DNA of 64,000 bases. Source: Enoplolaimus lenunculus. Lineage: Eukaryota > Nematoda > Enoplea > Enoplida > Thoracostomopsidae. Below the pieces are notes generated by a model that saw only the letters and a list, made by a program, of their open reading frames with translations, ran no database searches and was not told where the DNA came from. This document shows, one piece after another, positions 58,003 to 64,000 of this stretch. Every line of letters begins with the position of its first letter. The stretch's first letter is position 1. The stretch is taken from assembly GCA_030248215.1 (NCBI GenBank), contig JASANG010002854.1:25663-89662 (forward strand). The letters are read 5' to 3'. The position numbers and the translations under genes were made by a program.

Positions 58003-61000
58003 ATGGAGGACCGGAAATTGAGGCAGTTTAAGTGCAACGCTCTGCTGTTTGGATTTTTGCTCGGGTTTGTTGCCGGCACCGTCATAGCTACCGTTTACAT
58101 AGAACGGATCCGCGGAAAACCAGCAAGCATTTCATTTCATCAATATGCATATTCTGGTAAGTTCTCGAGTAAATTGTTCTTTTAAGTGAGCACTGATTAG
58201 TTATTGTGAATCAACTTCGAAGGAGTACGGGTACTTTAGCAGATCTGTCTACAGTAAGTTCCGATGAGTTGATTAATCAACTCAGAGAGCCAAATAGTCA
58301 TTTCTGGTTAGTTCTGAGTTAATAGCAAGAAAACATACTTCAGAGCTCAGACTTCTAACTGGATTCAACTGTTTCTGAGTTAAAATCAGCTCACTGAAAT
58401 TGACAGTGCATGATCTTTATGGAAATTTTTTACCAAAGCATAAGTGTTTTTAAATATCGCTGAAGTATATAGTCACCAGGTAGCAATCAAGGGTCAGCTT
58501 CTGGCTCATGGATCTGGTAGATCATTTGCCGGAGAATCCGGCAATTTCGGTAGCAAAACGTTTGTATAGTACAAAAAGCTGTAACCGTCGACATGTTTGT
58601 TTGTAACTTTGGGGTATAGCATTAAATTGCTAAGCTTTTTGAAAATTGAAACTTTGAAACAATTTTTTGGCAACACTGCAGATTTTTTAAAAATGGCCAA
58701 TTCAACTTTGTTTTCATTAACTAATTTTGTTCATCTTCAAATTCGTTTTTGGCTCCGGCGCAATACTCGTCAACCTCCGGCTCTGGCTCTGGTACTTTTC
58801 ACTCCAAGTTTGTTGCAAACTGAAAATAGATAAAATTACAAATTATAAAAAGTGTTTTTTACAAAAGTGAGTCAGGCATATTAATTTTACTTTTCTAACT
58901 TTTTTATACCAAAGCACTATATCACTAGCCCGTAGCCAGACGAGAGACCAAACAATTTGGCTAAGAATTATGTAAGCCCCAAATAAACGTAAACCTGTGC
59001 CTTGTGCTTAAGCTTATGCCTTATAGGATTTCAGCTGGCAGCAGTACTTCTGGATACAGAGTAAAGGCGCCCGCATACGCCGTTCTATACTGAGACATTT
59101 ATTTTAGAACATACTTAGAAAAGTTAAAATCAAACAACACAAAATGAATTTCATTTCATTAGCGAGTTGCGACTGGAAGTAAGAACAGCACCGTGTTACT
59201 TTTAGGACATGACGAGAAGAATTCTTCAATTTATAACGATTCAAAATGTCAACCAATGCCTGCTGTCTGCACGTTTGATAAAGTATTTCACGCCAATAAA
59301 CGAGACTTAATCGTGATTCAAAAACATCTTGCAAAAGGCAAACCTAGAGCCAGTGTTTTCAAATGCGTATCGCACGTATCACCAGTTAGCGATAGGTTGT
59401 AACAAACTGAGCAATTTGTACAATTGCAAATCTCAAAATTGGAAAAGTAGTAGTAGTAGAAACTATATTCGAAACTGTGCTAAATTTCTAACGTCGCTAC
59501 TGTACTGGTTTGCAAACTACTAGAGTTATCAGCAAATCATGATAGGTGCTGATACACACATTTGACTATACACCTACAGTGTATTTGATAAATAGTGTCA
59601 TTCCAGTCAGATTCTACAAACTGTGTTGAATAGCTTATTAATTTTACTGGTTCGCAAACTATTAGAGCTATCATTAAATCATGATAGGTGCTGATACACA
59701 CATTTGACTATACATCTACGGGGTATTTGATAAATAGTGTCATTCCAGTCAGATTCTACAAACTGTGTTGAATAGCTTATTAATTTTACTGGTTCGCAAA
59801 CTATTAGAGCTATCATTAAATCATGATAGGTGCTGATACACACATTTGACTATACACCTACGGGGTATTTGATAAATAGTGTCATTCCAGTCAGATTCTA
59901 CAAACTGTGTTGAATAGCTTATAAATTTTACTGGTTTGCAAACTATTAGAGCTATCATTTAATCATGATAGGTGCTGATACACACATTTGACTATACACC
60001 TACGGGGTATTTGATAAATAGTGTCATTCCAGTCAGATTCTACAAACTGTGTTGAATAGCTTATTAATTTTACTGGTTCGCAAACTATTAGAGCTATCAC
60101 CAAATCATGATAGGTGTTGATACACACAGTTGACTATTCACCTACGGGGTATTTGATAAATAGTGTCATTCCAGTCAGATTCTACAAACTGTGTTAAATA
60201 GCTTATTAAAATTTTACTGGTTCGCAAACTATTAGAGCTATCATTAAATCATGATAGGTGCTGATACACACATTTGACTATACACCTACGGGGTATTTGA
60301 TAAATAGTGTCATTCCAGTCAGATTCTACAAACTGTGTTGAATAGCTTATTAATTTTACTGGTTCGCAAACTATTAGAGCTATCATTAAATCATGATAGG
60401 TGCTGATACACACATTTGACTATACACCTACGGGGTATTTGATAAATAGTGTCATTCCAGTCAGATTCTACAAACTGTGTTGAATAGCTTATTAATTTTA
60501 CTGGTTCGCAAACTATTAGAGCTATCATTAAATCTGATAGGTGCTGATACACACATTTGACTATACACCTACAGTGTATTTGATAAACAGACCCTAAAAT
60601 TCCGGGGTGGGAGCCCACTTGGGATGCCCAAAATATTGTCAAACTTTTTGTTTAAAATTTTGTTAGGGTAGGGGTCCGTCTTTGGGCGGGAACCACCCAA
60701 GTGGGTGGTATCGGGGGTGGCTGGTGTGGACTTTTGATGGAAGGTTTTGTGAAATATAAAATATATCGATACCTCAAATTGTCCTGGCGCTAAACGGGTG
60801 AAGGCGCCTACGGCATTTTTAACCCATAATTATATCCTTTATATTTGTCACATTCTGCATGACTTTCAGAGAGTTTGCTCTGTTCAGTTAAATCAATGCA
60901 TTGTCCTATATCATAAGCCTAAAGCTGTCAGCATGGTGCAATGGGAGGTCTGCGTCCGGTTCTAGGAGAAAATCGACCATCGACTTGTACTCTGGTAGAA

Positions 61001-63732
61001 TTTCTGCCGAACGCAAAGCCCTGCAATTTTAGTGTGCCATTTTGCACATAGCTTTACTAAAATAATTCTTTTGTTGCGTTCAGTGATACTTTTGGTTTAA
61101 ACAATACGTTCCAGATATTTGTTAAGTTAGCAAATTAAATTTGCAAGTACTTAATTTCTCGTCACCTTCGGCTTCTCCTACGGTTCTAGCTAACTTTGTT
61201 GACTTTCGGCTCCGGCATTTTTCACCTTCGTTTGCACCCTGTCTTCCTGTCTATATGTTCACCAATGTCCCTGTCTCCAATGGCCACGCCACTCAAACTT
61301 AACATGGATCATTTTGACTAGTGTTTGAACAGAAACTAGCAGTTGTAAATGCTGCACAATGACATACATAACCGAAATTATATATTCGTTTTAGCTTTTC
61401 GGTATGCTAGAAGTAGTAAAACCATACAAGAATTGCAATCCGCTGTTACCTTGATGAACGCATACATTTCTGCGGTATTTAATGAAACTGGCCCTATTAT
61501 CATGCACAACAACTATATGCATGGCGTTTATGCTCAACCTACGCCACATGAGCCAGTAGACGTATGTCCTGAAATATGGGGTGGAACATTGGCCGGATAT
61601 CCGTTTTACTTTGTTGGTACAAGCTTTAAAACACCACATTGTCCTGATATTGGCGGGGCGCCAGCTATACAGACTTTGTTGACAGTCGTAATTAACGCTG
61701 TTTTATACTCATCCGATCAAACTGAGTACATTCTCAAGCGAATATACGCAACATACCCCTGTGTACCTATAATAGTTGCCACTAATGCAACTTATAATGA
61801 TGCACTTAACATTTCGATTCAAGATTTGAACTGCACCTCGGCGTCAGTAACCCTCGTTCCGATAAACAGCGGATCCGACGTCAACTTAATATCGTTGAGC
61901 TTAGGTTCAATTTGGAATCAACTCGTAGACAAGATTACAACAAAGTACGCATTTATTGCACATGAATTAATTGACTTTGATTATAATGTCCAGTTTGAAC
62001 GTCTAATCCGAATGATAAACTACTCGAATAACACAGTTAGCGTTGTTGGTAGTGCACATCGTAACGAGTCAGGTCATTGGCGACTAGACTGCTACCAAAC
62101 TGCAATGCGTAACTATGCTTATCGTTTGGTCGAAGGCTATGAACTTAGCCGAAATTCTTGCGTGTATTGTGATTATATCGGCGGGCCATTTGTAGCTACT
62201 ACTGCGCTACTTCGTAAACAATTATTCAGCACAAAATTGGACGGCGAATTTGTATTTATTGATTTTTTTGAAAACCTGAAGCGAAGCGACATCATTGCAA
62301 TGGTTTGTGGCGACAGTATGGCTACCACAAAAAGTTTAAGCCGAACCGATTTGTATCCGCGTGATGCGTGGTTGAAGTTTATGTATCTTTGGGATTTAAA
62401 TCATATTTATCCGCCTGAACGCAACAGTGCAATTCCGAGCAATTTGCAATGCAACGGATTTAACAAAAAGTGTCGAAAAGCGAAAGGAATGTCAATACAT
62501 TTATGCTGTATTAAAGAGTTGTCGGATATTGGCAAGGCGTTTCAACAATTGTGTGATCAAAATAATTTTGGTAATTCTAAAAATAACTTCAAAATTATTC
62601 ATTCGGTTTGTTACAAGAATGCTGGAATTATAAAGTATAGAAATATAACGAAGTTTACCCGAAATCTTAAAAATTTATTTCGCATCCGGTATTTTTCCTT
62701 TAATATTCTATAAAGCCTGGTAAATTTTTTCATCCCTGAAATGAATTGGCAAAAATAGGAAATATTTTTTTTAATTTCTACGTAAATAGTTGTTCTTTGT
62801 TTCCGCCCTGTTTACTACCCGTTTACGTTCTGAATATATCGCCATCATCTTGAAAACGAAGTTTCTGTAACTTTCGCGCGATTTATACAATAGTAAATAA
62901 CTAATCAAAGTTGGTTGCAATATTTGCGACCGACGCAAACATATTTCGGCGCAAAACTGTCACCACACAACTAAAATTTTTCTTATGGAACAATGCATAA
63001 ATCATATAAGTCAACTTTACCTAATTGCCCAATATTCGTATGTATGTGGGGAGTTCTAGATTTAATTATGTAGACAAACGTAATAACAGAATGTTTTTGA
63101 TCGGTGATAAAGTATGACTTGCGTTTAATAAATGGGTGATTATAGGCTGCGAAAGCAGTGATGGCACAACGGTTGGAGCGATAAAGTTCAGCGGCACACT
63201 TCCGTGGGAACGCGATTCAGATTTCAATTACGATGCGCCTTTAAATCATTCTGCACTCAAAGCTTTGCAGCCTCGTTTTCGACAACTTGGTTTTAAGCTT
63301 GGTGACGAAGAAGTGCCAAATCCAAACTGTAAACCGTTTGCGCCAGGACCAAACGGGACAAAGTTTCAAAACTGCGGCTATTTTGGGCTAAGGTCAACGC
63401 ATTGGCGAGTTGAACTGTGGGGTACAAATGGAATGACGTCAGAGCATTATGCGGCAGAATATAGCGATCCACGCAGGACTACTCCAGTGACAAAAATTGA
63501 AATTGACAACTATTGGTATCCTGCTTATCCAAATCCAGTAGCGTCAGTGCGTGGCCGCTATGGCGACGATATTTTTGCTCATGTTGAGCACTGGGGTCAG
63601 CTTGGTTATACAAGTAGTTGGGAGGCGTTGAAAACTGGTGCATATGCAGATTGCGCTGAACCTGGCCATCATGCTTGTCTGTCGAACTTTTTGCCAACGG
63701 GTAATATTCAGTTTTACGATGTATGGGTGTGA
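58003..63732 (+). CDS. FKRP: Fukutin-related protein (FKRP/LicD-type) type II Golgi enzyme
   Basis: Exons 58003-58156, probably 59206-59352, 61395-62570 and 63146-63732 all join in phase 1; junctions include CTG|GTAAGT, TTTTAG and G|GTAATT. The protein is about 687 residues (638 without exon 2), longer than the 495 of human FKRP. Exon 1 gives a short basic N-terminus and the signal anchor LLFGFLLGFVAGTVIATVYI. Exon 3 is the glycosyltransferase-like stem with many N-X-S/T sites. It ends with CNGFNKKC (62450-62473) and a Cys pair (62504-62509). These four Cys match the zinc-binding Cys of FKRP, with the same six-residue spacing in the first pair. Exon 4 supplies SSDGTTVGAIKFSGTLPWER, then D-S-D, like the [20 protein letters not shown] start of the FKRP LicD domain; the first acid of PWDxDxD is Glu here. 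RVELWGTNG and YWYPAYPNP follow. FKRP adds ribitol phosphate to the dystroglycan glycan in the Golgi; that activity is inferred here. The 3' end of exon 2 is uncertain. Confidence 0.8.
59506..60593. repeat. 142-bp satellite array, about 7.6 copies, in FKRP-like intron
   Basis: Unit anchors GGTTCGCAAACTATTAGAGC recur at 59649, 59791, 59933, 60075, 60219, 60361 and 60503, almost always 142 bases apart. A diverged first unit starts at 59507. Internal copies are nearly identical, which points to recent amplification or homogenisation. The array starts only about 150 bases after the likely second exon. Confidence 0.95.
60594..61394. other. Rest of FKRP-like intron, repeat fragments
   Basis: 60600-60730 is a GGGTGGGAGCCCACTTGGG repeat with its inverse (CCACCCAAGTGGGTGG). 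61165-61245 is a GGCTCCGG-type element end finishing TTTGCACCCTG. The intron closes with TTCGTTTTAG before exon 3. Confidence 0.5.
62571..63145 (+). other. Last intron of FKRP-like gene
   Basis: Begins GTAATT and ends GATTATAG. Splicing restores a Gly codon (G|GC) and makes the reading frame run from CDQNNF into GCESSDGTTVG, which aligns with the family. No repeat is obvious inside. Confidence 0.7.
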
Positions 63733-64000
63733 CTAATGCTTTGCTGCCGCATTTACATTTTGGCTCAGGTTAAGGAAAAGGCTTGCCTATGTCTTGGTTT
63801 AAACATTTGACTCAACCTTTTTGTAAACCTAAAACTTTGTGATAGGTGAAATTGTTCAAGTGCCTTCGTCAGGGACCTTTCATCGTTTTATCACACAAAA
63901 AATGTCTGAGGGAAAAATTCTATTTCTTACAAAACAGTATTGAGAGGGTAAAATTGTAAAGTATATACTTCAGGAACCTTACTATTGTAAGATTTAATTC
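63733..64000. other. 3' flank with repeat fragment
   Basis: From about 63855 the sequence belongs to the TTTTATCACAC/AATTGTAAAG family also seen at 3520 and 42655. No AATAAA was found between the stop codon and the window end. Confidence 0.45.

Noticed and set aside
60391-60642. Minus-strand repeat protein with IHCRCIVKCVYQHLSDLMIA
   Set aside because: Lies in the 142-bp satellite, frame open by chance in nearly identical units.

Overview
The window looks like nuclear DNA from an AT-rich, repeat-laden invertebrate animal. Genes are split by GT-AG introns of 0.6 to 9 kb, the proteins are animal families (claudin/CACNG-like four-membrane-pass proteins, a fukutin-related protein, a probable secreted-peptide precursor), and there is no bacterial operon structure. 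A degenerate TTAGGC word, the telomere unit known from nematodes, recurs at about twenty places inside small transposons. That is only a weak hint at lineage, and I do not name the species.

Gene layout, all on the + strand: (1) 4177-5948, the last two exons of a claudin-like protein whose first exon is not visible; (2) 11464-14360, a four-exon gene for a small acidic tail-anchored membrane protein; (3) 19240-20457, coding-like debris of an unrecognised gene; (4) 21077-25823, a complete three-exon claudin-like protein, paralogous to gene 1 and sharing an intron position with it; (5) 37303-46447, a two-exon precursor with a signal peptide and dibasic/amidation sites; (6) 58003-63732, a fukutin-related (FKRP/LicD) type II Golgi enzyme. 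Coding calls rest on matching splice phases, membrane or signal segments and family motifs.

The rest is mostly intron and intergenic DNA filled with short non-autonomous DNA transposons. One group has 8-bp target duplications and CAGGG-type ends (hAT-like). Another has TGCGGGGTTCACGTTATAAC ends and 3-bp TTA/TAA duplications (PIF/Harbinger-like). There are also foldback elements, tandem arrays (units near 19, 142, 164, 228 and 368 bp) and a 7-kb inverted repeat inside the large intron of gene 5. One arm of that inverted repeat carries an 828-bp transposon that the other lacks, so the empty target site can be read directly.

The genes do not form one pathway. The common thread is membrane and secretory function: two four-pass membrane proteins, one tail-anchored protein, one secreted precursor and one Golgi glycan enzyme. 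Between 25.8 and 37.3 kb, and between 46.5 and 58 kb, I see no convincing gene.
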